Shown here: positions 1 through 8,286 of the stretch, in pieces
Layout of the letters: every line of letters starts with the position of its first letter
Position numbering within the stretch: the stretch's first letter is position 1
The notes under the pieces: model-generated
What the model saw: the letters and a program-made list of their open reading frames with translations, nothing else
The model's database searches: none
Told to the model about the DNA's origin: nothing
Assembly: GCA_949289995.1 (NCBI GenBank)
Contig: CASEQE010000028.1
Span: 1-40,949 of the forward strand
Length of the DNA: 40,949 nucleotides
Source of the DNA: an uncultured Peptococcaceae bacterium
GTDB lineage: Bacteria > Bacillota > Dehalobacteriia > UBA4068
Direction of reading: 5' to 3'
Translations under genes and position numbers: made by a program

Positions 1-32
1 TTGCGAATTTTGTCAGAAGCAAATACCTTCAT
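1..32 (-). CDS. Partial CDS, N-terminus resembling D-3-phosphoglycerate dehydrogenase
   Basis: Only the first ten codons lie in the window (MKVFASDKIR). An AAGGAGG ribosome binding site sits 7 bases before the ATG, so a real gene start is likely. The opening resembles the first strand of SerA-type D-2-hydroxyacid dehydrogenases, which often begin MKVLVSDxI. Ten residues are too few to assign function. The gene diverges from the SpoVB-like gene. Confidence 0.45.
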   Translation of the reverse strand, partial: MKVFASDKIR

Positions 33-187
33 TTAACGTCCTCCTTAAACAGCAAAAAATAATCGAAGATTAATTTGCGCAATCATTTATATATTATATG
101 TCGAATAAATAATTCCTTTTAAAACATGAGATATTTTTAAAAACGGAGGCATAGGATTTTCCATAGATCTAATAGGGAGTAATGTAT
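33..187. other. Divergent intergenic region between the serA-like gene and the SpoVB-like gene
   Basis: This AT-rich stretch must carry promoters for both divergent genes, but no pair of hexamers is convincing. AGGGAG at 174-179 is the ribosome binding site of the plus-strand gene. It lies 8 bases before the ATG at 188 and only 2 bases before the ATG at 182, so 188 is preferred. Confidence 0.4.
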
Positions 188-1687
188 ATGACCGGAAAAA
201 AGCAAGGCCTTTGGTTGGGAACTTTATGGATGCTTATCTCCAACGCTATCGTCAAAGGCCTAGGTTTTTTTTATCGGGTCGTTTTAGTTCGTTTATTAGG
301 AGCGGAAGGCATGGGGTTGATCGAAATGGTCACCCCTTTGTATTCATTTTTATTGGTTTTAGGCGGGTTAGGTATACAACCTGCCTTATCTCAAAAAATT
401 GCCCAAAACGAAAACAAAAATCTAGAATATCTTTATACTGGCAGATGTATTATGTTGGGAAGCGGCCTGTTATTAACGATTTTAGGTTATTTGCTTTGCG
501 ATATCATCGTCGGTATTTTTGCGCCGGATCCACGAATTTACGCTTGTTTCCGCGCCATATTGCCGGCTGTGTCGATTATTAGCATTGCCTCCGCATATCG
601 AGGATGGTTTCAAGGGATGCGTCAAATCTCGGTAATTGGCGGTAGTCAAACGATAGAGCAAGCGATTCGCGTCATCAGCGGCATCTATCTAGCCGCTTGT
701 ATGCTGGGCTTACCGTTATCTCAAGCGGTATCCGCTGCCTCTTTGGCAACGATTTGTGGTGAACTTAGCGGCTTTTTGCTGTTGCTTTTTATGTTTTGGC
801 AACAGACTCGCCATATTGAATTCCGGCCCAACCGTTTTTCACCGGCTATCGCAAAAGAATTATTGCGTTACGGTTTACCTATAACCGCCGGCCGTTTAGT
901 AAATAGCGGTATTTTGCTGGCGCAAGCGTTTTTGATTCCTTGGGCTTTACAGCATGCCGGTTGGGATATGCGCGGAGCGACGGAGATATATGGTAGATTT
1001 TCCGGCGTGGCATTGGCACTACTGCATTTGCCCGGCGTCTTTACCGCCGCTCTTAGCGTTTCCGTTTTGCCAGCGGTAGCGGAAACGTTACAGGCTTCCA
1101 GCAACTATTTGTTGCAAAAACGCATCTACCAATCTTTATCGGCTACGGTCATATTTACTTTGCCGGGAATGGCTATCTTATATTTATTTGCCGACGAATT
1201 AACGACTTGGATTTTTGATAATCCTTTAGCGGCGCCCATTCTGCGCATTTTAGCTATAGGAGGTATCTTTTGGTATCTACAAGTAACGTTGCTCAGTATT
1301 TTGCAAGGTATGGGAGCCGCTAGACAAGTATTGTACAGCAATATATTTTCTGGAATTCTTATGTTGTTGGGCATTATTCTTTTGGTTCCTCTACCCCGAT
1401 TGGGAATTCTCGGCGCCGCTTTAGCCGCCGATTTCGCCTGGTGTTTCGCTATGGCATACAACGCTTGGCGCATCAAATCTTTGGCGAGCATACAAATTCC
1501 ATGGAAAAAAATTTGTTTCAAACCTTGCCTGGCGTTAGCTGCGGCGCTGATCGTCTGGACAGGGTTTCAGCCAATGCTTCAACATGCCGTAGAACAGCCA
1601 CAAATCGCGGCGGCTGCATCAGCCGGGACGTTGATTGGGATTTATTCTTTGTGTATATTAGTAAGCGGTTGTCTAAAATTAAAATAA
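188..1687 (+). CDS. SpoVB/MurJ-like polysaccharide flippase (MOP superfamily)
   Basis: This is a polytopic membrane protein of about 499 residues with roughly 14 hydrophobic segments. It opens with the typical MOP pattern LWLGTLWMLISNAIVKGLGF. It resembles stage V sporulation protein B and related lipid-linked precursor flippases, which move undecaprenyl-linked sugars across the inner membrane. Which substrate it moves (lipid II, a surface polysaccharide or a cortex precursor) cannot be read from the sequence. The ATG at 188 is chosen over the one at 182 because of ribosome binding site spacing. Its stop codon abuts the stop of the convergent Crp-family gene with no gap, and no hairpin terminator is visible between them. 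Confidence 0.85.
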   Translation: MTGKKQGLWLGTLWMLISNAIVKGLGFFYRVVLVRLLGAEGMGLIEMVTPLYSFLLVLGGLGIQPALSQKIAQNENKNLEYLYTGRCIMLGSGLLLTILGYLLCDIIVGIFAPDPRIYACFRAILPAVSIISIASAYRGWFQGMRQISVIGGSQTIEQAIRVISGIYLAACMLGLPLSQAVSAASLATICGELSGFLLLLFMFWQQTRHIEFRPNRFSPAIAKELLRYGLPITAGRLVNSGILLAQAFLIPWALQHAGWDMRGATEIYGRFSGVALALLHLPGVFTAALSVSVLPAVAETLQASSNYLLQKRIYQSLSATVIFTLPGMAILYLFADELTTWIFDNPLAAPILRILAIGGIFWYLQVTLLSILQGMGAARQVLYSNIFSGILMLLGIILLVPLPRLGILGAALAADFAWCFAMAYNAWRIKSLASIQIPWKKICFKPCLALAAALIVWTGFQPMLQHAVEQPQIAAAASAGTLIGIYSLCILVSGCLKLK

Positions 1688-2368
1688 TTATTGTTCAATT
1701 TGCATTAGTTTTGCTAAGGCAGGAAAATCTTTAATGAGAATCTGTCCTCGTTTGGTGTCGATAATCCCTTGTTTACGCAAGTCGGCGCAAATGCGGGCAA
1801 TTTGTACCCGCGAGCAATTGACGGCGGAAGCCAAATCGTCTTGGGTCATTTTTATAATTCCCTTATTGTCTACAGATTGAGCGCTGGTATATAGGTTTAA
1901 AAAATTTGCCAAACGAACTTTCCCTTCGCTAATGCTTTGATTTTCCGCATCAAAGCACATTAATCGTAATACCGTACAATAATATTTGGATAAATCCCAA
2001 AAGAACTCGTTATTTTGCATATTTACCCAGCGTAATTCTTGCTCGCCGATTGGCACCACACGAATCGGCGTTACGCTTTCCGTGGTTACCACAGCCGGAC
2101 TAACGCCAATTAACCCATCCATAGCAAATATGGTATTTTTTTTATGGTAACCCAAGATTCGGATATATCCATGAACGTTATTGGTATAGATTTTGACGAT
2201 ACCCTCCAATAAAAAGTACAGTTTGGTTATCGGTGCGCCGCTGCTGGACAATATCGAATGTCTGGGAAAAAACTCTGGTTTTGCTCCGCAATTTAACATC
2301 AATTGACGATAGGCAAGTAAGTTATTCTCCAAAATATAGCTAATGTTGGCATCAATAAAAGTATTCAA
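1688..2368 (-). CDS. Crp/Fnr family transcriptional regulator
   Basis: A protein of about 226 residues with an N-terminal cyclic-nucleotide-binding-like beta barrel and a C-terminal winged helix. The recognition region is QDDLASAVNCSRVQIARIC, a Crp-type helix-turn-helix. The Fnr-type N-terminal cysteine cluster is absent, so an oxygen-sensing Fe-S cluster is unlikely. The effector is unknown. The longest frame begins with GTG at 2374, but GGGGGA lies directly against it and 6 bases before TTG 2368, so TTG is preferred. The gene diverges from the Old Yellow Enzyme-type reductase at 2564. Control of that neighbour, and autoregulation through the shared intergenic region, is plausible but inferred. 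Confidence 0.85.
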   Translation of the reverse strand: MNTFIDANISYILENNLLAYRQLMLNCGAKPEFFPRHSILSSSGAPITKLYFLLEGIVKIYTNNVHGYIRILGYHKKNTIFAMDGLIGVSPAVVTTESVTPIRVVPIGEQELRWVNMQNNEFFWDLSKYYCTVLRLMCFDAENQSISEGKVRLANFLNLYTSAQSVDNKGIIKMTQDDLASAVNCSRVQIARICADLRKQGIIDTKRGQILIKDFPALAKLMQIEQ

Positions 2369-2475
2369 ATACACTCCCCCATTTGTTTACGATATCATCA
2401 TTAACATTTTTGTATCAAAAAAAACAGAAAATGAAAAAATAAGTATATTTTGAACAGATTATGTTAAATATATTG

Positions 2476-2487
2476 TATCATATGATA
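2476..2487. promoter_or_regulatory. 12-bp perfect palindrome in the regulator/reductase intergenic region, candidate operator
   Basis: TATCATATGATA is a perfect inverted repeat about 80 bases before the reductase start and 110 before the Crp-type gene. Crp-family dimers bind palindromes, so this is a candidate site, although it does not match the classical TGTGA-N6-TCACA or Fnr sequences. A possible -35 element, TTGAAC, is at 2450-2455 upstream of it. The -10 assignment is uncertain. Confidence 0.35.
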
Positions 2488-2563
2488 TAGAAAAAATAAA
2501 GAACCAGCGTTAAGTTATAGATACGATATTTATTTCATTTCATAGAGAAAGAGGTATCAAAAT

Positions 2564-4501
2564 ATGTCCAAAATGTTCCCAACTCTATTTTCCCCTGGAA
2601 AAATCGGTAATTTGACCCTCAAAAACCGCATTTGCAAAGCGCCTCAATCTAGCGGTATGAACAACAAGGACGGCACGGTGAGCGAAAGAGCCATCCGTTA
2701 TTATCGGGATCAGGCGTTAGGCGGCGCTGGTATGATCATCGTCGAATATGCTTATGTCGACGAAATCGGTTCCAAATCCGCCCATTGCCATCTGGGTATT
2801 TCCAGCGACGAGCATATCCCTGGTTTGGCATGGTTGGCAGAAAACATCAGAGAATGCGGCTCCGTACCAGCTATCCAAATTGAGCACTGCGGCCGGCAAA
2901 AATTCTTGGGTACCCAGCCCATTTGCGCCGCTTCCGAGATTCCGTGGCCGATGCTGTGGAACAAAGTGGGCGTACAATCTGTCCCCCATGCTTTGACCAT
3001 TGAAGAAATTCAGGACGTTGTCCACGCTTTCGGCGATGCGGCGTTACGCGCCAAAATTGCTGGATTTGAATTGGTAGAAATTCACGGGGCGCACGGTTAT
3101 TTGCTGACCAACTTCTTCTCCCCCACCACCAATCACCGCACCGATTTATACGGCGGTTCTTTGGAAAATAGAATGCGCATTTACCTGGAAATCTATCGCG
3201 ACGTTCGCAAAAAAGTCGGTCCTGATTTCCCCGTCACCATCCGTGTAAGCGGTACCGACTATGAACCCGATGGTTTCCCCATTGAAGATACGATTGCCTT
3301 GGCCAAAGCTTTGGCCGCGGAAGGTATCGATGCCATTCACGTATCCGGCGGCGATCACCATACCATGATTCATCAGGTTACGCCCATGGCTCTTTCCGTA
3401 TGCCACAATACTTGGGCTGCCGAACGGATTAAAAAAGAAGTCAATATCCCGATCATTGCCTCCGGTTCCATTACCCTGCCGCAATATGCGGAAGAAATTC
3501 TCTCCAGCGGCAAAGGCGATTTCATCGGTTTGGGTCGTCCCTTGTGGGCTGATCCGGAATGGGCAAACAAAGCTGCGGAAGATCGTCCGGAAGATATCCG
3601 TCCTTGTATCCGTTGCAACGAAGGTTGCTTGGAACGTACGTTCTTCCAATATAAAGCCGTTACCTGCGCCCTTAATCCGGTGATTAGCCGCGAAGGCGAA
3701 TTAAAAATGCAACCCGCCACGAAAGTCAAAAATATTGCCATCGTCGGCGCCGGTCCTGCCGGTTTGGAAGCTGCACGTGTATGCGCCCAAAGAGGCCATC
3801 AAGTAACGATTTTCGAAAAACAATCCAGAAAAGGCGGTCTGCTGAACGAAGCTTCCGCACCTGAATTCAAAGCGGATATCCGTCCCTATATGCAATATTT
3901 AATTACCGCCGTGGAAAAATTGGGCGTTAAAATTATCGAAAAAGAAGCGACTTTGGCTGACGTTGAAAAATTTGATGCAGTTATTTGCGCTACCGGTAGC
4001 GAAGTTGCGAACCCCAATATCCCTGGTAAAGAAAAATCTTTGGTTACCAACGCTCTGGACGTGTTAAACGGCAAAGTTAAGGTTGGTAAAAACGTAGTCG
4101 TTGCCGGCGGCGGTTTGGTCGGTAGCGAAACGGCAATTCACCTGGCAGAACAAGGTCATCATGTCACCGTCGTGGAAATGTTGCCCAGAATTATGAACGA
4201 CGTGGCTACCACCGACTTCTTGGCTTATAGCGAAAAAATTGCCAAAACCGATATGGCGATCAAAACCTCTGCCAAAGTAACCGCCATTGAAGACGATGGT
4301 GTAGTGATTGAGAGCAAAGCCGGCAAAGAAAAATTGGCTGCCGACACCGTCATTTTGGCATTGGGCTTCAAGAGCAGAAACGATCTCTACGAACAGCTGC
4401 AAGCCGCAGGCAAAGAAGCGTATGTGGTGGGTGACGCGGTTAAACCCGGCAAAATCTTTGACGCCATTCATACCGCTTATCGTCTTGGCGTACGCATCTA
4501 A
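2564..4501 (+). CDS. NADH:flavin oxidoreductase, Old Yellow Enzyme / 2,4-dienoyl-CoA reductase type with Fe-S and FAD domains
   Basis: The 645 residues match the full FadH/BaiCD/enoate-reductase architecture. Residues 1 to about 340 form an FMN-binding TIM barrel (QIEHCGR, then EIHGAHGYLLTNFFSP and GGSLENR). A 4Fe-4S cysteine cluster is at C348, C351, C355 and C368. FAD/NAD(P)-binding Rossmann folds start at about 392 (VGAGPAG) and 508 (AGGGLVGSE), and the protein ends with a VGDAVKPG motif. Such enzymes reduce activated C=C bonds of enoates, enoyl-CoA esters or steroids using NAD(P)H. The substrate is unknown. The AAAGAGG ribosome binding site is 9 bases before the ATG. The gene stands alone and divergent from a Crp-type regulator, with a strong terminator behind it. 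Confidence 0.92.
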   Translation: MSKMFPTLFSPGKIGNLTLKNRICKAPQSSGMNNKDGTVSERAIRYYRDQALGGAGMIIVEYAYVDEIGSKSAHCHLGISSDEHIPGLAWLAENIRECGSVPAIQIEHCGRQKFLGTQPICAASEIPWPMLWNKVGVQSVPHALTIEEIQDVVHAFGDAALRAKIAGFELVEIHGAHGYLLTNFFSPTTNHRTDLYGGSLENRMRIYLEIYRDVRKKVGPDFPVTIRVSGTDYEPDGFPIEDTIALAKALAAEGIDAIHVSGGDHHTMIHQVTPMALSVCHNTWAAERIKKEVNIPIIASGSITLPQYAEEILSSGKGDFIGLGRPLWADPEWANKAAEDRPEDIRPCIRCNEGCLERTFFQYKAVTCALNPVISREGELKMQPATKVKNIAIVGAGPAGLEAARVCAQRGHQVTIFEKQSRKGGLLNEASAPEFKADIRPYMQYLITAVEKLGVKIIEKEATLADVEKFDAVICATGSEVANPNIPGKEKSLVTNALDVLNGKVKVGKNVVVAGGGLVGSETAIHLAEQGHHVTVVEMLPRIMNDVATTDFLAYSEKIAKTDMAIKTSAKVTAIEDDGVVIESKAGKEKLAADTVILALGFKSRNDLYEQLQAAGKEAYVVGDAVKPGKIFDAIHTAYRLGVRI

Positions 4502-4558
4502 GCTCAGTCAAGATATAAAATATTTCCTGTTCACCTCTCCAATCTTCGCTCATTGTTC

Positions 4559-4610
4559 CAATAAAAAGAGAAACGATCGTCGTTTTCGACGGTCGTTTCT
4601 CTTTTTATTG
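4559..4610. terminator. Bidirectional intrinsic terminator between convergent genes
   Basis: A near-perfect 24-bp stem (4559-4582 with 4587-4610, one G-T pair) closes a TTTT loop. The distal arms are AATAAAAAGAG and CTCTTTTTATT, so both strands have a T-run at the 3' side. It serves the reductase (+) and the PLP-enzyme gene (-), which face each other. Confidence 0.9.
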
Positions 4611-4654
4611 TTTACGAGATAATCGAAATAATAAAAGAAACGCTTCCATATCTT

Positions 4655-5881
4655 TTACAACAGCTTGTCCCGTTGCATATCCTCCAAAGTGCGGCAGACT
4701 GCGTTGACCGTATGCCAGCGATTTAAACCGCCTTGTATAAACAAAAGATAAGGTGGGCGCAAGGGGGCGTCGGCGGAAAGCTCAATGGAAGATCCAGCAA
4801 CAAATCCGCCGGAAGCCATGATAATATCATTGGCATATCCAGGCATCGGCCAAGGTTCCGGCCGTACAAAACTATCTACCGGCGAATACTTTTGTATACC
4901 TTGGCAAAAAGCTATCAAAGGCTCCGGGCAACCAAATTTGGCAATCTGGATAATATCTGCGCGATATGCATCTGCCGTTGGATAAACTTCAAATCCTAGT
5001 TGACTCAATAAAGCGGCGCAAAAAACGGCGCCGCACAACGCCTCCAGTACAATTTGCGGCGTTAGAAATAAGGCCTGGAAAAAAAGCCGATTGTCGCATA
5101 AACTAGCCCCCAATTCGGCGCCTGCCCCAGGTACGGTTAAGCGACAGGCAGCTCGCTCTATGTATTCCTCTTTCCCCACCAAATAGCCGCCGCCAGGCGC
5201 CACGCCTGCTCCAGGATTTTTGATCAAGGATCCTGCCGTTAAATCGGCTCCTACCATATTGGGCTCTTTTTCCTCCACCATTTCGCCATAACAATTATCT
5301 ACAAATATAATAATATCTGGACGGACGCTTTTCACAGCAGTGATTATTTTTTCAATATTGCCTATTGTTAAAGCTGGGCGCAAAGCATAACCGCAAGACC
5401 GTTGTAAAGCAATCATTTTTGTTTGCGGTTGCAGCGCCTCGATGATTTTTTGGCAATCGGGATTGGCATAATCCATATCTATAACCCGACACGAAATGGA
5501 TAATTCTTTTAAAGAACCGGGTGTATCTTTCTTTAAGCCGATAACCGTTTGCAGCGTGTCATAAGGCATACCGCAACACAACAATTCATCCCCTGGCAAC
5601 AGATTGCCAAATAAAGCCAAAGCAATGGCGTGGCTGCCTGAAACGATTTGTTGGCGTACTAAAGCCGCCTCGCCGCCAAATACTTGCGCATATATTTGCG
5701 CTAGTTTATCCCGCCCCGCATCATTATACCCATAACCGGTAGTGGCAGAAAAATGTTGTGCGGAGACTTTTTGTTCGCGAAATGCATCTAAAACACGAAG
5801 AAAATTGGCTTCGGCAGATCGCTCTTTTTGGGCGGCATATTCTTGCATGATTTTTCGTGCGGCTGCAATTTTTGTTTTCAT
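4655..5881 (-). CDS. PLP-dependent methionine gamma-lyase-like / aluminium resistance family protein
   Basis: The 408 residues match the Met_gamma_lyase (aluminium resistance, YnbB-like) branch of fold-type I PLP enzymes. SGSHAIA (81-87) is the phosphate-binding turn. The cofactor-contacting aspartate and tyrosine lie in VDNCYGE (194-200). The Schiff-base lysine is K221 in SLIKNPGAG. Substrate and product are not established for most members. Cleavage or formation of a C-S bond in sulfur amino acids is the family-based guess. Ribosome binding site GGAGG lies 4 bases before the ATG. It follows the SpoVK-like gene by 22 bases, which suggests co-transcription. In many Bacillota this gene also lies near hfq and miaA, as here. 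Confidence 0.88.
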   Translation of the reverse strand: MKTKIAAARKIMQEYAAQKERSAEANFLRVLDAFREQKVSAQHFSATTGYGYNDAGRDKLAQIYAQVFGGEAALVRQQIVSGSHAIALALFGNLLPGDELLCCGMPYDTLQTVIGLKKDTPGSLKELSISCRVIDMDYANPDCQKIIEALQPQTKMIALQRSCGYALRPALTIGNIEKIITAVKSVRPDIIIFVDNCYGEMVEEKEPNMVGADLTAGSLIKNPGAGVAPGGGYLVGKEEYIERAACRLTVPGAGAELGASLCDNRLFFQALFLTPQIVLEALCGAVFCAALLSQLGFEVYPTADAYRADIIQIAKFGCPEPLIAFCQGIQKYSPVDSFVRPEPWPMPGYANDIIMASGGFVAGSSIELSADAPLRPPYLLFIQGGLNRWHTVNAVCRTLEDMQRDKLL

Positions 5882-5903
5882 ATATCCTCCATAAACCGAT
5901 CAT

Positions 5904-6941
5904 TTATCTATTATTCATATATATTATTTCCCCCGCTTCTTTTTTTCCCTGCTTCATTTTATCTCTATTTTTATTTAATCTAGCGGCAGCGGCCATAATA
6001 TCCTCCCCTACAATTGTTTGTAGTTGCCTCCGGTCCCAGGAAAAATTGCCTTCTGCAAGTAAGCGTACGGCCTGGCTGCGCAAAGAGCCTTCCACCAGAT
6101 TACGCACGGCACGAGCATTACCCATTTGCAAAGTATCTCCCGCTCCTGCTAAAGATTGCAACAAAAATTTTTCAATTTCTCGCCATCCACTTTCCGTAGG
6201 CGTATATTGATGTTTTTGATACATCAAAGCGGCAATATCACGTAATTCTTTCAAAGTATAATCGGCAAAATCAATCTGCAGGGGAAAACGAGACTGCAAT
6301 CCAGGATTGGAAGCTAAAAAATCAGCCATTTCTTGGTTATAGCCAGCCAAAACTAAAACAAATTCATTTTTATGATCTTCCATAGCTTTTACTAACGTAT
6401 CGATAGCTTCTCTACCAAAATCTTTTTCTCCCCCACGCACAAGCGAATAAGCTTCATCCACAAATAACAATCCGCCTAAAGCCTTTTTTACTTGCTCTTT
6501 CGTTTTTTGGGCTGTGTGTCCGACAAATTCACCAACTAAATCTGCTCTTTCCACTTCAATAAGCTGGCCTTTGCTTAATACCTCCATTTCTTTATACAGT
6601 CTGGCCATCAAACGGGCTACCGTAGTTTTTCCCGTACCTGGATTGCCGGTAAAAATAGAATGTAATACGGTCGGCTCAGCACAAAGTTGTTCCTTTTTAC
6701 GTTGTTTTTGAATTTTCCCAAAGGCATATACTTCATAAAACAGTTTTTTAATTTCCGTTAAACCAACCAAACCGTTTAGTTCGGCAAATATTTTATTTAC
6801 GCCGTCATTGGCGCTTTCGTTTTTTTTACTTTTATCCGATAGGGATATTGAGGGACTTGCCACTTTCCTCTCCGCATAGGTAAGGACGTTTTGTCGCTGC
6901 TGTTGACGATTCAGTTGCTGCATATCAAATTTGAGTTCCAT
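5904..6941 (-). CDS. AAA+ ATPase, SpoVK / CbxX-CfqX family
   Basis: The 345 residues carry a single AAA+ module. Walker A is GNPGTGKTT (99-107) and Walker B is LLFVDEAY, with D162 and E163. An arginine-finger region, LQSRFPLQIDF, follows. The N-terminal 45 residues are Gln- and Ser-rich and probably flexible. SpoVK is needed for spore maturation in Bacillus, while CbxX relatives remodel Rubisco, so the client here is unknown. Ribosome binding site GGGGAG lies 8 bases before ATG. It heads a two-gene unit with the PLP-enzyme gene, separated from hfq by a terminator. No well-defined promoter was found in the 90-base gap. Confidence 0.88.
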   Translation of the reverse strand: MELKFDMQQLNRQQQRQNVLTYAERKVASPSISLSDKSKKNESANDGVNKIFAELNGLVGLTEIKKLFYEVYAFGKIQKQRKKEQLCAEPTVLHSIFTGNPGTGKTTVARLMARLYKEMEVLSKGQLIEVERADLVGEFVGHTAQKTKEQVKKALGGLLFVDEAYSLVRGGEKDFGREAIDTLVKAMEDHKNEFVLVLAGYNQEMADFLASNPGLQSRFPLQIDFADYTLKELRDIAALMYQKHQYTPTESGWREIEKFLLQSLAGAGDTLQMGNARAVRNLVEGSLRSQAVRLLAEGNFSWDRRQLQTIVGEDIMAAAARLNKNRDKMKQGKKEAGEIIYMNNR

Positions 6942-7020
6942 AAAGCCATCTCCCCTAGCCGCTTGTTATGGATTGTTACAGCCTACGCCGCTAAAAAAAA
7001 TAAGTGCAGGTACAAAACAG

Positions 7021-7063
7021 AAAAGAACAAGGCATGTCGAGAAAAAATTCTCGACATGCCTTG
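7021..7063 (-). terminator. Intrinsic terminator after hfq
   Basis: A perfect 16-bp stem (7028-7043 with 7048-7063) has a four-base loop. On the minus strand it is followed by a TTCTTTTCTGTTTT tract. It closes the minC-mutS-mutL-miaA-hfq unit and separates it from the SpoVK-like gene. Confidence 0.9.
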
Positions 7064-7080
7064 TCGCCGTAAGAAGTTGG

Positions 7081-7314
7081 TCAACCTTCGCCGCAATCGC
7101 TTAAATCAATAGGCGTATAAGGGATGATCGTACTAACGGCGTGCTTAAAAATCAGTTGTTGCGCGCCGTTGCTTTCGACGATTAGCGTATAATTATCAAA
7201 AGCTTTTAACATACCTTTTAGCGGTAAACCATTAACCAAATAAAACGTAGCCGGGATACCATTTTTACACACTGCGTCTAAAAAAAACTTTTGTAAACCG
7301 GCGGCAGCCATCAT
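7081..7314 (-). CDS. hfq: RNA chaperone Hfq
   Basis: A 77-residue Sm-like protein. The Sm1 motif spans TFYLVNGLPLKGMLKAFDNY and the Sm2 motif reads IFKHAVSTI, matching the YKHAI core of enterobacterial Hfq. Hfq hexamers bind U-rich and ARN sequences and help sRNAs pair with mRNAs. The C-terminal tail is very short and acidic, as usual in Bacillota. The frame starts ATG-ATA-ATG-ATG. The AGGAGG site is one base before the first ATG and 7 before the third codon (7314), so the latter is preferred. The first ATG would overlap the miaA stop as ATGA. Coupling to miaA follows the widespread miaA-hfq order. Confidence 0.95.
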   Translation of the reverse strand: MMAAAGLQKFFLDAVCKNGIPATFYLVNGLPLKGMLKAFDNYTLIVESNGAQQLIFKHAVSTIIPYTPIDLSDCGEG

Positions 7315-7316
7315 TA

Positions 7317-8270
7317 TCATTCCTCCTCAAAGGCGTTGAGAAGCATAGCGGCCGCTTGTTTTGGTATCTCCTCCTCCGGATAATCCTCTCTAGATAACCA
7401 AATAATACGGGAATCTCGTTTAAACCAGGTATATTGTCGTTTGGCATAGCGGCGCGTATCTCGTTTAATCCATTCGACCGCTTGCTCATAGGAAGTTTCT
7501 CCCTGTAGCCAAGATACCATCTGACGATAGCCGATACCTTGCATAGACTGGCATTGCGGCGACACGCCTTGCCGCAGTAAACTTTGCACCTCTGCTGCCA
7601 AACCGGCAGCCATCATTTCCTCTACCCGTGCATCAATGCGCTGATACAATCGGGGGCGATCCATGGTTAAAGCCAGGAATACCAACCGATATGCTGGCGG
7701 TTGTTCATTGTGTTGTTGTAGTTGGCTAATTGTTTGATTGGTTACTCGATACACTTCCAAAGCACGTATCAATCTTTGGCCGTCATGTGGATGAATACGC
7801 TGTGCAGCCTGAGGATCGATTGCCTGCAATTGCCGGTGTAGCGTTACGCCTTGATCGATATCAAATTGGCTTTTCAAGATTTGACGATAGGCAGGATCAC
7901 GGATTGCTTGCTTGTTTAAATTATACGGATTGATTAGAGCGTTAATATATAACCCAGTACCGCCGACCACAATCGGCAGATTGCCCCGCCGGTGGATATC
8001 GGCAATAGTTTGGTTAGCCAAAGCGGCATAATCAGCAACGGAAAAACTTTCCGTCGGTTCAATAATATCTAATAAATGATGGGGAACCCCTTGGCGTTGT
8101 GCCAAGGGAAGCTTTGCCGTACCGATATCCATGCCTCGATATATTTGCATAGAATCTGCTGAAACAATTTCACCGCCAAAGCGTTTAGCCAGCGCCAAAG
8201 ATACTTCGCTTTTGCCGGAAGCGGTTGGCCCTGCAAGAATTACCAAGGGTTGATCGCTGCTATCTTTCAT
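7317..8270 (-). CDS. miaA: tRNA dimethylallyltransferase MiaA
   Basis: The 317-residue cytoplasmic enzyme transfers a dimethylallyl group to N6 of A37 in tRNAs reading UNN codons. The P-loop GPTASGKS is at 14-21, followed by SADSMQIYRGMDIGTAK, with the catalytic aspartate and threonine of the DMAPP site, and by the VVGGTGLY motif. Length is normal for the family. Ribosome binding site GAGGA precedes the ATG. It lies 16 bases after mutL and overlaps the possible first start of hfq, so the genes are probably one transcript. Confidence 0.96.
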   Translation of the reverse strand: MKDSSDQPLVILAGPTASGKSEVSLALAKRFGGEIVSADSMQIYRGMDIGTAKLPLAQRQGVPHHLLDIIEPTESFSVADYAALANQTIADIHRRGNLPIVVGGTGLYINALINPYNLNKQAIRDPAYRQILKSQFDIDQGVTLHRQLQAIDPQAAQRIHPHDGQRLIRALEVYRVTNQTISQLQQHNEQPPAYRLVFLALTMDRPRLYQRIDARVEEMMAAGLAAEVQSLLRQGVSPQCQSMQGIGYRQMVSWLQGETSYEQAVEWIKRDTRRYAKRQYTWFKRDSRIIWLSREDYPEEEIPKQAAAMLLNAFEEE

Positions 8271-8286
8271 AGCTTATCCTCTTATA

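Noticed and set aside
3146-3649. 167-codon minus-strand ORF within the reductase gene
   Set aside because: It is antisense to conserved motifs of the Old Yellow Enzyme domain and lacks a ribosome binding site or homology, so it is a shadow frame.
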